Below are positions 9,712-18,558 of a DNA stretch of 64,000 bases, piece after piece. A program made the position numbers and the translations under genes. Within the stretch, counting starts at the first letter, position 1. The number at the start of each line of letters is the position of its first letter. Source of the stretch: Deferribacter autotrophicus (GTDB taxonomy: Bacteria; Chrysiogenota; Deferribacteres; Deferribacterales; Deferribacteraceae); the NCBI RefSeq assembly GCF_008362905.1, contig NZ_VFJB01000003.1, forward strand, positions 7,501 to 71,500, read 5' to 3'. The notes under the pieces were generated by a model. That model saw nothing but the letters and a program-made list of their open reading frames with translations. It ran no database searches and was not told where the DNA came from.

Positions 9712-10332
9712 CTAAGCACCTCTCACAAATGCTTTTTTAAGCTGTTTCTTAAAGGTATATTCAAGTGTTTTCAAAGAAATATAGGATACGGGCTTTGCCC
9801 TTTTTGAAGGGAAGTACCAGAAGTTTTCATCAGATTTTGAATAACCTGATATCTTTGAAAAATAAGCAACATTACCTTCTCTATCAAAAATGGTAATTTC
9901 AAGCTTTGAAAAATTTTTACCAATCACCATCTGCGGAGAATCAACAATGTTTGCCACTAAAATATAATCAGCACTTTTCTCATCTACTGCAATCTGAGCA
10001 AATTTATTTATAACAATATAATTCTTCAAAGCATTTCTGATTGTTTCATCATAAGTCAATTCACCACCATGTTCTCTTTTTACTGGGGCAATAAATACTC
10101 TGTTTTCAGGAGAAATTTTCTTGATAACAATCGGTTTATTATAATCAAATTTCACCTTGGTTTTATCATACAGTAAAGATGAAAAATTAGTATTTGCCTC
10201 AATTAAAGCTGCTATATAAATATAGCCGATGGATGGCTTTCTAACTGCATCACTGAAATCCCTCACCGTAGTTGATTCATAACTGCAACCAAAAAAAGCT
10301 ATCACAAATATCAGCGGTAAAATCTTCCTCAT
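9712..10332 (-). CDS. Uncharacterised lipoprotein heading the flagellar rod operon
   Basis: 206 aa from the ATG at 10330-10332, chosen because AGGAGG precedes it and the protein then begins with a lipoprotein signal (MRKILPLIFVIAFFGCSY, Cys16 lipidated). A longer reading frame starts upstream but would hide the signal and cross the promoter. The body is mixed alpha/beta with a run near the C-terminus rich in Lys/Arg (FKKQLKKAFVRGA). No family recognised. As first gene behind the sigma-54 promoter and touching flgF, a role in rod or outer-ring assembly or anchoring is plausible but inferred from position. Confidence 0.7.
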   Translation of the reverse strand: MRKILPLIFVIAFFGCSYESTTVRDFSDAVRKPSIGYIYIAALIEANTNFSSLLYDKTKVKFDYNKPIVIKKISPENRVFIAPVKREHGGELTYDETIRNALKNYIVINKFAQIAVDEKSADYILVANIVDSPQMVIGKNFSKLEITIFDREGNVAYFSKISGYSKSDENFWYFPSKRAKPVSYISLKTLEYTFKKQLKKAFVRGA

Positions 10333-10356
10333 TCCAACCTCCTGCAACTTCATAAA

Positions 10357-10371
10357 GCAACTGTTATGCCA
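10357..10371 (-). promoter_or_regulatory. Sigma-54 promoter for lipoprotein-flgF-flgG-flgA
   Basis: Minus-strand TGGCATAACAGTTGC carries both RpoN elements at exact spacing. RNA would start near 10345, just before the AGGAGG of the lipoprotein gene. It stands only 16 bp from the left end of the IS1634-type insertion and was not damaged by it. Confidence 0.75.
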
Positions 10372-10387
10372 AAAATAGTATTTGAAA

Positions 10388-12310
10388 CCCAAGTTTGACA
10401 GTTGATTTTGCAAATGATATTGTTTATTAATAAGATAGCGAAAACAAAAAGTGAAATTATTTACTACAAATGTCTCAACTTAGGTATAGGACAACCCAGA
10501 GCCTTAAATATCTTCTTTTGCCTATCAGTTACACGAGTAAGCGATATACCCCTTATCCCAGAATTCGTAAGATAACTCACTGTCTTCAATTTCCTCAGCT
10601 CAAATAATGCCTTCTCCCAGCTCAAATCTACACCAGCATCTTTCAATCTCTTCTCCATTATACTCGTTACCAACATTGATAGAAAACATAAGAATATATG
10701 ACCCCTTATCCGATTCTCGCTAAAATGATACATCGGACGAACTTCAAGTGAATGCTTTAACTCCCTAAATCCATGCTCCACTCTCCATAACTTCTTGTAA
10801 CTCTCTATTATCTCTTCCTTACTATAGTCAAGCTTACTTAAATTACTTACAACCATAAACCAGCCAAAACCAGATTCCAAACGATTAAGTACTTCCATAT
10901 TAGGCTCTACATCAATCTTTCCATCTGATAATGAAAGTTTATACCACCTGCTCATGCCTTGCGACTTTAAAAAAGATTTCAACAGATGATACTTATCCGT
11001 AACACTTATCCGCTTCTTATTTATCTCTTGAAATTTGTTCTCAAAAAGAGATAACTTCTCACGATAACGCTTCATATTCAACCTGTAAGTCTCAGGATTA
11101 AACGATAATACATACCTCAATTTTGCCAATTTACCATTAGAGGTCTCATAATCCAATTCCTTCTCAAAAATAAATTCCTCTTCCTTATTTCTCTGATTCA
11201 AGTTTGCTTCTGATAAAATTTCTCTGCTAATCTTCTTATTCTTATCCTCTCCTATAATAAATGTCTGATCTCCTTCTATAAGCTTATCCAAATTTGAAGA
11301 ACTTATCATTCCCTTATCTGTCACTATCGATACCTCTATAAGCTCTCCAAATCTCAACTTAATATCCTCAATAACTGATATTAACGTTGTCTTATCTACT
11401 CTATTACCTTCAAAAACATAATGACATAATGGAATACCTTCTTCTGTCATTACAACTCCTATCGTTACCTGTACCCTGTCAGGACGATTATCCCTAGAAT
11501 ATCCATACCTCCTAATATCCGATGAATCTAACTCTGATGAAGTCTCAAAATAGCTCGACGTTATATCATAAAAACACATCTTCAAATTCAAATCAAACAT
11601 AGTCAACACTCTTTTAGCCAACTTATTCTCAATCTCTTTCTTATGTTTTATCAAAAAATCCATCGTACGTAGTAAATTCTCATAACTTATATCTTTTCTC
11701 TTCAATCCTGGAATATATACCGTCTCAAGCCAAGAAAGTAACTTTAGTTTACTCGATGGCTCCGATATCCTATTCGTCAATAATGCTTTAAAATGTGATA
11801 CCACATCAAACTGTATCTTACTCTCCTTATCCTGCTTCTTTTTCAATTCTTGAAATAATTTCAGCTCCTTCAATATCGATAAAACCACAAATATATCACC
11901 AAAATCTTTGCTCTCACCAAATTCCTTTATGCTTTCGTAAAAAACTTCACCTTTTAATTTCATTATACTATCTACAAATTTATCTGCATCAGTTTCGAGA
12001 AATTTATCTAATGGACCGAAATGATATAATATTCTTGTTCTTGGTTTACCTTCTTCATTACGGTAAGATTCTACTAACTGTACAGCTTGGTGAATTTTAC
12101 CTGAAGAGCTTTTTGATTTTACGACTCTCAAAAACATACATATAGATACCATAATAAAAACATTAAGTCAAGAAATATGAGACATACAAGAACAATATAC
12201 GTACTACATCACACATTTTTTTTCAAGTTTTTTCAACACAAAAATCCTTTATTTAAAGCATTCCTGACAACGAGTATCTTGAAATACCCTCAGATTCTGT
12301 CAAACTTGGG
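10388..12310 (-). mobile_element. Intact IS1634-family insertion sequence with 14-bp ends and 6-bp target duplication
   Basis: 1923 bp. Left end CCCAAGTTTGACAG (10388-10401) and right end CTGTCAAACTTGGG (12297-12310) are perfect inverted repeats. TTGAAA flanks both sides (10382-10387 and 12311-12316) as the target duplication. The size, 6-bp duplication and terminal C agree with what is known of the IS1634 group. One transposase gene is inside. Clean ends and an open frame suggest a recent insertion. Confidence 0.92.
10464..12137 (-). CDS. IS1634-family (DDE) transposase
   Basis: 557 aa from the ATG at 12137 (MFLRVVKSKSSSGKIHQA); another ATG five codons upstream is possible. The N-terminus, with YRNEEGKPRTRILYHFGPLD, is typical of IS1634-type enzymes. 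The centre has a DDE-fold core (FYDITSSYFE, then SIVTDKGMISS) and the C-terminal YKKLWRVEHGFRELKHSLEV matches the Y-R-E-K signature of the wider IS4 group. No frameshift or stop, so likely active. It cuts and reinserts its own element. Confidence 0.93.
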   Translation of the reverse strand: MFLRVVKSKSSSGKIHQAVQLVESYRNEEGKPRTRILYHFGPLDKFLETDADKFVDSIMKLKGEVFYESIKEFGESKDFGDIFVVLSILKELKLFQELKKKQDKESKIQFDVVSHFKALLTNRISEPSSKLKLLSWLETVYIPGLKRKDISYENLLRTMDFLIKHKKEIENKLAKRVLTMFDLNLKMCFYDITSSYFETSSELDSSDIRRYGYSRDNRPDRVQVTIGVVMTEEGIPLCHYVFEGNRVDKTTLISVIEDIKLRFGELIEVSIVTDKGMISSSNLDKLIEGDQTFIIGEDKNKKISREILSEANLNQRNKEEEFIFEKELDYETSNGKLAKLRYVLSFNPETYRLNMKRYREKLSLFENKFQEINKKRISVTDKYHLLKSFLKSQGMSRWYKLSLSDGKIDVEPNMEVLNRLESGFGWFMVVSNLSKLDYSKEEIIESYKKLWRVEHGFRELKHSLEVRPMYHFSENRIRGHIFLCFLSMLVTSIMEKRLKDAGVDLSWEKALFELRKLKTVSYLTNSGIRGISLTRVTDRQKKIFKALGCPIPKLRHL

Positions 12311-12341
12311 TTGAAACTTTCAACAATTTGCATATTATAAT
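12311..12341 (+). promoter_or_regulatory. hslVU promoter, -35 formed by the IS target duplication
   Basis: TTGAAA (12311-12316) is followed 16 bp later by TATTAT (12333-12338), or 19 bp later by TATAAT (12336-12341). A GGGAGG ribosome site and the hslV ATG follow at 12365. The -35-like hexamer is also the right copy of the IS target duplication, so the insertion left the promoter intact. Confidence 0.5.
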
Positions 12342-12364
12342 CAGGGTCTACAAGGGAGGTCAGA

Positions 12365-12892
12365 ATGTTTAAGGGGACAACTATTGTTGCTGTAAAGAAA
12401 AATGGCAAAATTGCAGTTGGAGGGGACGGTCAGGTTACTTTTGGTAATACTGTATTAAAACATAATGCTAAAAAAGTTAGAAAAATTTATAATGATAAAG
12501 TCATTTGTGGTTTCGCAGGTTCTACAGCTGATGCCTTTACTTTAATGGAAAGATTTGAGAAGAAGTTGAATGAATATAGTGGTCAACTTTTGAGAGCTGC
12601 AGTAGAGCTTGCAAAAGACTGGCGTACGGATAAATATCTTAGAAGATTAGAAGCAATGATGATTGTGGCTGATGAAAAAAGTCTATATCTTTTAACAGGA
12701 ACTGGAGATGTGGTAGAGCCAGAAAATGGAATTGCTGCAATTGGCTCAGGTGGTCCTTTTGCTCAAGCTGCTGCCACAGCCCTTGTGGAAAACACCGATT
12801 TAGACGCTAAGGACATTGTGAAAAAATCTCTGGAAATAGCTGCATCAATTTGTATTTATACGAATAACAGCTTAATAATAGAGGAGTTTTAA
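12365..12892 (+). CDS. hslV: ATP-dependent protease subunit HslV
   Basis: 175 aa peptidase of the HslVU (ClpQY) complex. Starts [25 protein letters not shown]; the catalytic N-terminal Thr is Thr5, exposed after removal of [27 protein letters not shown] and [20 protein letters not shown] are family motifs. Stops 1 nt before hslU. The complex degrades unfolded cytoplasmic proteins under heat stress. Confidence 0.98.
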   Translation: MFKGTTIVAVKKNGKIAVGGDGQVTFGNTVLKHNAKKVRKIYNDKVICGFAGSTADAFTLMERFEKKLNEYSGQLLRAAVELAKDWRTDKYLRRLEAMMIVADEKSLYLLTGTGDVVEPENGIAAIGSGGPFAQAAATALVENTDLDAKDIVKKSLEIAASICIYTNNSLIIEEF

Positions 12893-12893
12893 C

Positions 12894-14219
12894 ATGGAAA
12901 ATTTAACACCAAAACAGATTGTAGCTGAACTTGATAAATATATTGTAGGACAAAAAGCTGCTAAAAAGGCAGTTGCCATAGCCCTTAGAAACCGCTGGAG
13001 AAGACTGCAACTTCCAGAAAAATTGCAGGATGAAATCGCACCAAAAAATATAATAATGATTGGCCCCACAGGTGTCGGTAAAACTGAAATAGCACGCAGG
13101 CTTGCAAAACTCACAAAATCACCCTTCATCAAAGTGGAGGCAAGTAAATTTACTGAAGTAGGTTATGTGGGACGAGATGTTGAATCGATGATAAGAGATC
13201 TCGTAGAAATCGCGATAAATATGGTAAGAGCAGAAAAGAGAAAGGAAGTATTGGAAAAAGCTAAAAAAAATGCCGAAGAGAAGATACTTGATCTGCTTTT
13301 GCCAAGACCATCTGGATTTGCGAGCTCCCCTTCTGATGAAGAAACAAGGGAAAAATTCAGAAAGATGCTAAGAGATGGAAAGCTTGATGAAAGATTTGTT
13401 GAAGTAGATGTGGAAGATGCCGGGCCTCATATCGAAGTATTAACAAATGTAGGAATGGAAGATCTTGGAATGAATTTACAGGACATGTTTAAAAATCTTT
13501 TCCCAGGTAGAAAGAAGAAAAAGAAAATGAAAATTAAAGAGGCCATGTCCTTATTGGAGCAGCAAGAAGTAAACAAGCTCATAGACATGGATGAAGTGAA
13601 ATCCACTGCAATCAAAAGGGTAGAGCAATCAGGTATAGTCTTTATTGATGAAATAGACAAAGTTTGTTCAAGAGATAGCGGTTCATTCAGAGGTGCTGAT
13701 GTATCAAGGGAAGGTGTGCAAAGAGATTTACTACCTATTATCGAAGGCTCCACTGTAATGACAAAATACGGAATGGTCAAAACAGACCATATCCTTTTTA
13801 TTGCTGCAGGAGCTTTTCACATAGCAAAGCCCTCTGACCTGATACCGGAACTTCAAGGGAGATTTCCCATTAGAGTAGAACTTGATTCTCTTACAAAAGA
13901 TGATTTTATAAGAATACTTACAGAACCTGAAAATGCTCTTACAAAACAGTACAAAGCTTTACTTCAATCAGACGGAGTGGAAATTGAATACACGCCAGAC
14001 GGCATAGAAAAAATTGCAGAAATTGCCACATATGTAAATAAAACTAATGAAAATATTGGTGCAAGAAGACTTCACACCATAATGGAAAAACTACTTGAAG
14101 AAGTTTCTTTTGAAGCACCTGATATCGAAAATAAAAAGGTAATTATTGATGCAAACTATGTGGATGAAAAACTTTCCGGCATAATAAAAGACGAAAACCT
14201 CACAAAATACGTACTTTAA
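12894..14219 (+). CDS. hslU: HslU ATPase subunit of the HslVU protease
   Basis: 441 aa AAA+ unfoldase. [21 protein letters not shown] opens the protein; Walker [10 protein letters not shown] is near residue 60, Walker [11 protein letters not shown] near 248, followed by the sensor region. The I-domain lies between (about 105-235). The C-terminus ENLTKYVL provides the tail that inserts into HslV. Gene order hslV-hslU is standard. Confidence 0.98.
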   Translation: MENLTPKQIVAELDKYIVGQKAAKKAVAIALRNRWRRLQLPEKLQDEIAPKNIIMIGPTGVGKTEIARRLAKLTKSPFIKVEASKFTEVGYVGRDVESMIRDLVEIAINMVRAEKRKEVLEKAKKNAEEKILDLLLPRPSGFASSPSDEETREKFRKMLRDGKLDERFVEVDVEDAGPHIEVLTNVGMEDLGMNLQDMFKNLFPGRKKKKKMKIKEAMSLLEQQEVNKLIDMDEVKSTAIKRVEQSGIVFIDEIDKVCSRDSGSFRGADVSREGVQRDLLPIIEGSTVMTKYGMVKTDHILFIAAGAFHIAKPSDLIPELQGRFPIRVELDSLTKDDFIRILTEPENALTKQYKALLQSDGVEIEYTPDGIEKIAEIATYVNKTNENIGARRLHTIMEKLLEEVSFEAPDIENKKVIIDANYVDEKLSGIIKDENLTKYVL

Positions 14220-14510
14220 AAAAAATGGGTAAATGTGTGAAAAGGTAAATGCGTATATGGAAAAGGGATAGATTGGATGTGAGGATGTGAAGATTTGAGA
14301 ACATGAATCTTTTCGGTGGATAAAATCCACCTTATTAATCTTAACCTTAACCCCAACCCTCTCTAACTTTGAACTTTGAACTTTGAACACGTGTAATAAA
14401 GCATTTGTATAGTATATTGACTACGCACAACTCAAGTTTTATTGTTTGGAAATTACAATACGTACGGTATTATTACACGTGTTGAACCTTGAACATTGAA
14501 CATTGAACTA
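14220..14510 (+). repeat. Composite simple-repeat locus with two NTTGAAC arrays
   Basis: Non-coding stretch after hslU. In order: GTG-rich hexamer-like sequence (14230-14300), TTAACC-like repeats (about 14338-14360), three NTTGAAC units (14367-14387), a 98-bp element with inverted ends, then three more NTTGAAC units (14487-14507) that abut the stop codon of the next minus-strand gene. The same order of repeat types occurs at 29.6-29.73 kb. No terminator is evident for hslU. Confidence 0.8.
14386..14483. mobile_element. 98-bp MITE-like element inside a heptamer array
   Basis: AACACGTGTAATAA (14386-14399) and TTATTACACGTGTT (14470-14483) are 14-bp perfect inverted repeats around about 70 bp of AT-rich sequence. 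NTTGAAC units lie directly on both sides, so the element appears to have entered a once continuous array. No coding capacity. A clear target duplication cannot be told from the array itself. Confidence 0.6.
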
Positions 14511-14750
14511 AAAAATCGCTTTGGTTACAATCTCTTCTAATTTCTCTTTTGAATCCAGCTTTATTTTTGTTTTGCCGTCAATAACTACTTCAGGTGGATT
14601 TATTGTTCCGTAATCCTCAGGAGTTTTCTCTTTTGATGTGTCAATCAATTTCACTTCAACTTTATCACCAAATCTGTGTTTAATACTTTCCACAAGCTCT
14701 GGTGTCTCTTTATCCTTTTCTCCATTATAAAAAATTTCAACCTTTATCAT
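14508..14750 (-). CDS. Small thioredoxin-fold-like protein without CxxC
   Basis: 80 aa (MIKVEIFYNGEKDKETPELVE ... PPEVVIDGKTKI). The beta-alpha-beta pattern with a cis-Pro-like PPEVVIDG segment resembles small thioredoxin-like or glutaredoxin-like proteins, but there is no CxxC, so redox catalysis is unlikely. GGAGGGGACAG precedes the ATG and a TATAAT with extended TG lies at 14780-14785 on the minus strand. Divergent from the first flagellin. Function unknown. Confidence 0.6.
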   Translation of the reverse strand: MIKVEIFYNGEKDKETPELVESIKHRFGDKVEVKLIDTSKEKTPEDYGTINPPEVVIDGKTKIKLDSKEKLEEIVTKAIF

Positions 14751-14842
14751 ACTGTCCCCTCCTATCGGTTCTTTAATTTATTATAGCACAATTAAAAATT
14801 TTTGCATAATTTTACCTGCACAAGGTTAACATAAAATTTTGT

Positions 14843-14869
14843 TAAAGTTTTTTTAAAGCATTCCGATTT
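14843..14869 (+). promoter_or_regulatory. Sigma-28 promoter of flagellin 1
   Basis: TAAAGTTT (14843-14850), an 11-bp spacer, then TCCGATTT (14862-14869), close to the FliA consensus TAAAGTTT-N11-GCCGATAA. Transcription should begin near 14876, about 69 nt before the ATG. Confidence 0.8.
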
Positions 14870-14876
14870 TTTACCT

Positions 14877-14941
14877 GACGCAAGGAAGCGTCAAAAAAGT
14901 TAAATAGGGGAACATCCTCTATTGAAACAATCAAGGAGGAT
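14877..14941 (+). promoter_or_regulatory. Structured 5' leader of flagellin 1 with alternative hairpins
   Basis: A 5-bp hairpin GACGC/GCGTC (14877-14892) sits at the RNA 5' end. After it, ATAGGGGA pairs with TCCTCTAT (14904-14922, one G-U). The overlapping ATCCTC (14914-14919) can instead pair with GAGGAT (14936-14941), the ribosome site, helped by an inner ATTG/CAAT pairing. The two folds exclude each other, so one exposes and the other hides the ribosome site. Confidence 0.5.
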
Positions 14942-14944
14942 AGT

Positions 14945-17329
14945 ATGGCACTTACAATTTATCAAAACATCATGTCTTTGAACTCTCAAAGACATCTCAC
15001 CGGCACTCAATCCGCATTGGGCAAATCTCTCGAAAGATTATCAAGCGGTCTAAGAATCAACCACGCAGCAGATGACGCATCCGGTTTAGCAATTTCAGAA
15101 AAACTTCGCTCACAAATTAGCGGTTTAAAGCGTGCAACTATGAATGCTCAGGATGGTATTTCTATGCTTCAGACTGCTGAAGGGGCTCTGGAAGAAGTAT
15201 CTTCTATGCTGCAGCGTATGAGAGAGCTTGCAGTTCAAGCTTCCAACGGAACTTACACTACAAATGACAGAGTAGAGCTGCAAAAAGAAATTGAACAGCT
15301 CAAAGCTGAGATTAACAGAATATCCACCGCAACAGAATTTAATACTAAAAAACTATTAAATGGTGATGGAACTGCTCTCTGGTCAGCCAGCGACAGCAAA
15401 ATCAATGCAATTGTCCGCGGCAATGTAAAAGAAGGTAACTATGCAATTAAAATTGAAAACCTAAATGCCACAGAGGCAAAAAACCAGGTCTTTCAGACAG
15501 ACATTATGACATTAGCCCACGATGTCGAAAAAGCAACGATTAACTCTAACCTAACTACCAGTCAAATTGAAAATATTAATAATTTTTCAGATAATTTTAT
15601 CACAACAGACTCATCTGGTAACCCAGTTACTTACCAGGTAGATATAACAGATGCTGGTAATGTAGCAACTGCTGACCATGACTTCAAAATTGTAGACTAC
15701 AATATAGCTACTGGTAGTGAATTAGCAGATAATGATGGAGATGGTACGACTACGCCAACATTTGCTGAAGCTATTACAGATGATACTAGTGGCATCCAAT
15801 TTTCTAGTGGCTCAGGTTATATTGAACTCACAATCAATAACAATTTTGATGGGAACGCAATAACTGGTACAATTAATAATTTTGCTACTGTTAAAGTATA
15901 TAGCATAGATGGAACATATATTGGTAGTGCCGATTTAGATTTAGTTGGTGATGGAACGAACGTAACATTGGACTTTTCTGTATTAAATTCTCTAGGATTT
16001 ACAGTAAGTAGTAATGCAACACAAGATTTGACAGGATATAATGTTTCTAAAGGAGATAAAGTACTTCTCAGTGTAAACGATGTTACGGTTAATGAATTTG
16101 AGGTTACATTAACAAATCCTAATTCAACAAAATTTACAACTACTAGTCCAACAATTTCGGTTTCATACTCAACTCTAGACAATAGTACTAAAACATTCGC
16201 TTTGGCTAATTACGACAGCAATGGAAATTTAAATGTTCAAACTTTTGACATTACTTTCGACACAATAACTCAAGATGAACAAATAACTTTCACTGTTGAT
16301 CAACTAGGTGGAGCTGGCGATATCGCTACTGTTGATACAAAATTAAAAGATATAGCTAGATTTGTTGATGCTGATGGAAATAATATTTTCGAAAATAAAC
16401 AGGAACTGACCATCTGGGGCAATGGCAAATCAGCCACAATATATTTAGAAGGTGACGACACTCTTGCCGATTTAGAAGATAAACTCACTGATGCAATCGT
16501 AAATAAACTTGGTATGGGCTCTGATGATCCCCAGATCAATGACCATCTGGTAGATTATATTACCCAACCTGATCCAAATAGTAAATTTAGAACAGTAAAA
16601 GGCACTTTTGTAATACAGACTGCAATGGTTGGAGAGCAGGGTGAAATCGCATTTAGTGGAGACCAACGATTAATAAATGCTTTATCCCTTGCTGAAGTTC
16701 AAAAACCTGTCAGCAGCAGTCTAAAAGTAACAATTACCGACGCTACCACAGGGAATCTAATTGGTATAGATGAAACAGGCAATGATAGAGTGGATGGGAT
16801 AATAGAAGGAATAGAATTAGTTATTGATTCTCGTACAAGTGTAGAAGCAAAATTATCTTCATCTACAAATGAAATATATTTTGAAGAAAATCCAAACTTA
16901 GCAAATGAAACGTTTTATATCCATATAGTTGACAACTCAACAGACCTTCAAATCGGTGCAAACGAAGGACAAACATTATCCGTATCTATACCTCAGCTTG
17001 ATACCGTAGGTTTAGGAATTGATAAAATTTGGGTTGTTTCTCAAGACCTTGCTAAAAAAGCAATCCCAGACATTGACAACGCCATAGGTCAGGTAGTTAC
17101 AATTAGAGCCACTATAGGTGCTCAGATTAACAGATTAGAACACACTATATCAAATCTTGAAGTGGCCAGAGAAAATATGACTGCAAGTGAATCTAGGATT
17201 AGAGACCTCGATGTGGCTGAAGAGATGGCCACATTTACAAGATATCAGATTTTATCTCAAGCAGGTACAGCGATGCTTGCACAAGCCAATCAAATACCTC
17301 AAATGGCTTTACAACTACTTCAAGGATAA
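14945..17329 (+). CDS. fliC: Flagellin 1 (giant FliC)
   Basis: 794 aa filament subunit. Conserved D0/D1 N-terminus ([37 protein letters not shown]) and C-terminus ([21 protein letters not shown] ... [12 protein letters not shown]). Between about residues 165 and 690 is a very large surface region. Within it, about residues 455-525 ([20 protein letters not shown], then [18 protein letters not shown]) is closely matched in flagellin 2, whereas the parts around it differ. Typical flagellins have 270-500 residues. Driven by a sigma-28-type promoter, ribosome site AAGGAGGA. Confidence 0.97.
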   Translation: MALTIYQNIMSLNSQRHLTGTQSALGKSLERLSSGLRINHAADDASGLAISEKLRSQISGLKRATMNAQDGISMLQTAEGALEEVSSMLQRMRELAVQASNGTYTTNDRVELQKEIEQLKAEINRISTATEFNTKKLLNGDGTALWSASDSKINAIVRGNVKEGNYAIKIENLNATEAKNQVFQTDIMTLAHDVEKATINSNLTTSQIENINNFSDNFITTDSSGNPVTYQVDITDAGNVATADHDFKIVDYNIATGSELADNDGDGTTTPTFAEAITDDTSGIQFSSGSGYIELTINNNFDGNAITGTINNFATVKVYSIDGTYIGSADLDLVGDGTNVTLDFSVLNSLGFTVSSNATQDLTGYNVSKGDKVLLSVNDVTVNEFEVTLTNPNSTKFTTTSPTISVSYSTLDNSTKTFALANYDSNGNLNVQTFDITFDTITQDEQITFTVDQLGGAGDIATVDTKLKDIARFVDADGNNIFENKQELTIWGNGKSATIYLEGDDTLADLEDKLTDAIVNKLGMGSDDPQINDHLVDYITQPDPNSKFRTVKGTFVIQTAMVGEQGEIAFSGDQRLINALSLAEVQKPVSSSLKVTITDATTGNLIGIDETGNDRVDGIIEGIELVIDSRTSVEAKLSSSTNEIYFEENPNLANETFYIHIVDNSTDLQIGANEGQTLSVSIPQLDTVGLGIDKIWVVSQDLAKKAIPDIDNAIGQVVTIRATIGAQINRLEHTISNLEVARENMTASESRIRDLDVAEEMATFTRYQILSQAGTAMLAQANQIPQMALQLLQG

Positions 17330-17346
17330 TTAGGTAGGAGGATTTT

Positions 17347-17517
17347 ATGGCAACAATCAAATTATCTGAAGCAGAGACAAAAAAGAAACAACAACTGAAC
17401 GAGCTTTATAAGATGTTAAAAGAACTATTTGAATCAAATTTTTATGGAGCTCTTGAAATAAAATTTGAAGCAGGTAAAGTTACAATCGTTAAAAAAACAG
17501 AAAGTATAAAAATATAA
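17347..17517 (+). CDS. Small YezD-like (DUF2292) protein downstream of flagellin 1
   Basis: 56 aa (MATIKLSEAETKKKQQLNEL ... FYGALEIKFEAGKVTIVKKTE). The C-terminal pattern, YGxxEIxxxxGKVxxxxKTExI, fits the DUF2292/YezD family of tiny proteins of unknown function. TAGGAGG lies 8 nt before the ATG and only 17 nt separate it from the flagellin, so it is probably made from the same message and ends at a shared terminator. Role not known. Confidence 0.75.
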   Translation: MATIKLSEAETKKKQQLNELYKMLKELFESNFYGALEIKFEAGKVTIVKKTESIKI

Positions 17518-17544
17518 GGAAGAGAGGATTTCTCCCTCTCTTCC
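17518..17544. terminator. Convergent terminator between the DUF2292 gene and the membrane gene
   Basis: GGAAGAGAGG (17518-17527) pairs with CCTCTCTTCC (17535-17544). A T-rich tract follows on the plus side (tatttgtttt) and another on the minus side, so it may serve both converging transcripts. Confidence 0.7.
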
Positions 17545-18200
17545 TATTTGTTTTCAAATTCATCCATGCTTTTAGGGTTTGGCAATAAACTTAAAAATCT
17601 TGCCAATACAAGTATTGTCATAAATAAACCTATTATAGCCTGCAATGTGAATATAGCTAAAGCAGTACTGGATTCTGCAATGATTTTATCGGAAGTATAT
17701 GCAAACATCAACAACAGGCTTTCATGAAAAACTTGCCAAAACGAAGGTATTAAGACACCGTTAAACGAAATATGCCCATTTAAACTAAACCACATGTAAG
17801 AGATTCCAAACCAACAGGCAATTTCGAGATAGTTATGTAATAGCAGAATTACAATTCTTCGATAACCGTACAAAGCGTATTTTTTACCAGCAAGTAAAGC
17901 TCTGAATTCATCAAATAGCAGAACGTTTATTTGATAAATTATTATTTCAAAGGTTCTCATAAATCCGTAAATTGAAAAAAACATCAAAATAGAATCACTT
18001 ATATAATTTACTGTCGTTGTCAGGACTAAAAAGAAAAATGATGTTATTGTATTACAAAAAACATAAAATTCAACAAACAGATATGATCTCCTTAATGACG
18101 GAAAAATTAGTCTTATTGTGTTAAATAGGGAAAAATAGCTTAAAAATTCAAAGACAGCAGCCCAAAAAAATACTATCCAGGATTTAGGAGTACGCTTCAT
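17544..18200 (-). CDS. Multi-pass membrane protein of unknown function
   Basis: 218 aa with about five or six hydrophobic stretches (for example WIVFFWAAVFEFLSYFSLF, TSFFFLVLTTTVNYISD, ALAIFTLQAIIGLFMTILVL). The final helix and ARFLSLLPNP end look like the last helix of two-helix potassium-channel proteins, but no TVGYG filter is present, so I do not call a channel. Stop codon lies within the convergent terminator. Transcribed away from the sigma-28 promoter at 18281. Confidence 0.6.
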   Translation of the reverse strand: MKRTPKSWIVFFWAAVFEFLSYFSLFNTIRLIFPSLRRSYLFVEFYVFCNTITSFFFLVLTTTVNYISDSILMFFSIYGFMRTFEIIIYQINVLLFDEFRALLAGKKYALYGYRRIVILLLHNYLEIACWFGISYMWFSLNGHISFNGVLIPSFWQVFHESLLLMFAYTSDKIIAESSTALAIFTLQAIIGLFMTILVLARFLSLLPNPKSMDEFENK

Positions 18201-18280
18201 AGTTATTATATTATTTTACAAAACAATTTTAACAAAGTAGTGATCATTTTTCAACCTGGTAAAATCTATAAAAAATTTTC

Positions 18281-18307
18281 TAAAGTTTTTTAGGAACTGT
18301 TCGATTA
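18281..18307 (+). promoter_or_regulatory. Sigma-28 promoter in duplicated block copy 1
   Basis: TAAAGTTT (18281-18288), 11-bp spacer, TTCGATTA (18300-18307). Right spacing for FliA. RNA start expected near 18314. Confidence 0.65.
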
Positions 18308-18313
18308 TTAAAC

Positions 18314-18390
18314 CAGAAAATTGAATAAACGGTACTGAGACAATCAGGCCGATGTAATCTGCCATAGGGTGGATTGCATCGGCCTTTTTT
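18314..18390 (+). ncRNA. Candidate sigma-28-driven structured RNA or attenuator, copy 1
   Basis: AGGCCGATG (18346-18354) and CATCGGCCT (18377-18385) form a 9-bp stem followed by six T, a textbook intrinsic terminator. GGTACTGA (18331-18338) can also pair with TCAGTGCC (18395-18402) beyond it, enclosing the whole. The loop contains an inner CCA/TGG pairing. With the promoter just upstream, transcripts of about 75 nt are expected. I recognise no known riboswitch class. Confidence 0.5.
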
Positions 18391-18558
18391 CGTTTCAGTG
18401 CCAGAAAAATGTAGAAGGAGGTGATGTGGATAGAGTGTGAATGTGAGTGTGAGAGTGAAAGTGAGAAGTGAAGAGATTGCTTCGCTATCGCTCGCAATGA
18501 CAATCTCTTTATTCATCGCGAGGAGCGAATGCGCCGAAGCAATCTCGAGACTTCATCT

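Larger units (their letters stand above)
18271..18546 (+). repeat. Duplicated ~275-bp block, copy 1
   Basis: Near-identical to 21643-21916. Contains a sigma-28-type promoter, a strong structured RNA with terminator, a perfect extended ribosome site (GAAGGAGGTGATG), NNGTGA hexamers and a palindromic CATCGCGAG...AGCAATCTC repeat. Copy 2 leads into flagellin 2; copy 1 leads into a dead IS256 element. The promoter hexamers are kept while their spacer has diverged. Confidence 0.85.

Noticed and set aside
10470-12185. 8-bp inverted repeat ATGTCTCA/TGAGACAT near both ends of the IS1634 transposase gene as possible IS ends.
   Set aside because: The outer 14-bp pair with a TTGAAA duplication is far better; the 8-bp pair lies inside it.
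17544-18200. Potassium channel identity for the membrane protein.
   Set aside because: Last helix is similar but the selectivity filter is missing.
18424-18471. A 15-aa peptide MWIECECECE... after a perfect ribosome site in both duplicated blocks (also 21792-21839).
   Set aside because: The Cys-Glu pattern follows directly from NNGTGA hexamer repeats found elsewhere, so it may be a by-product. Kept out of the gene list, though the ribosome site is striking.
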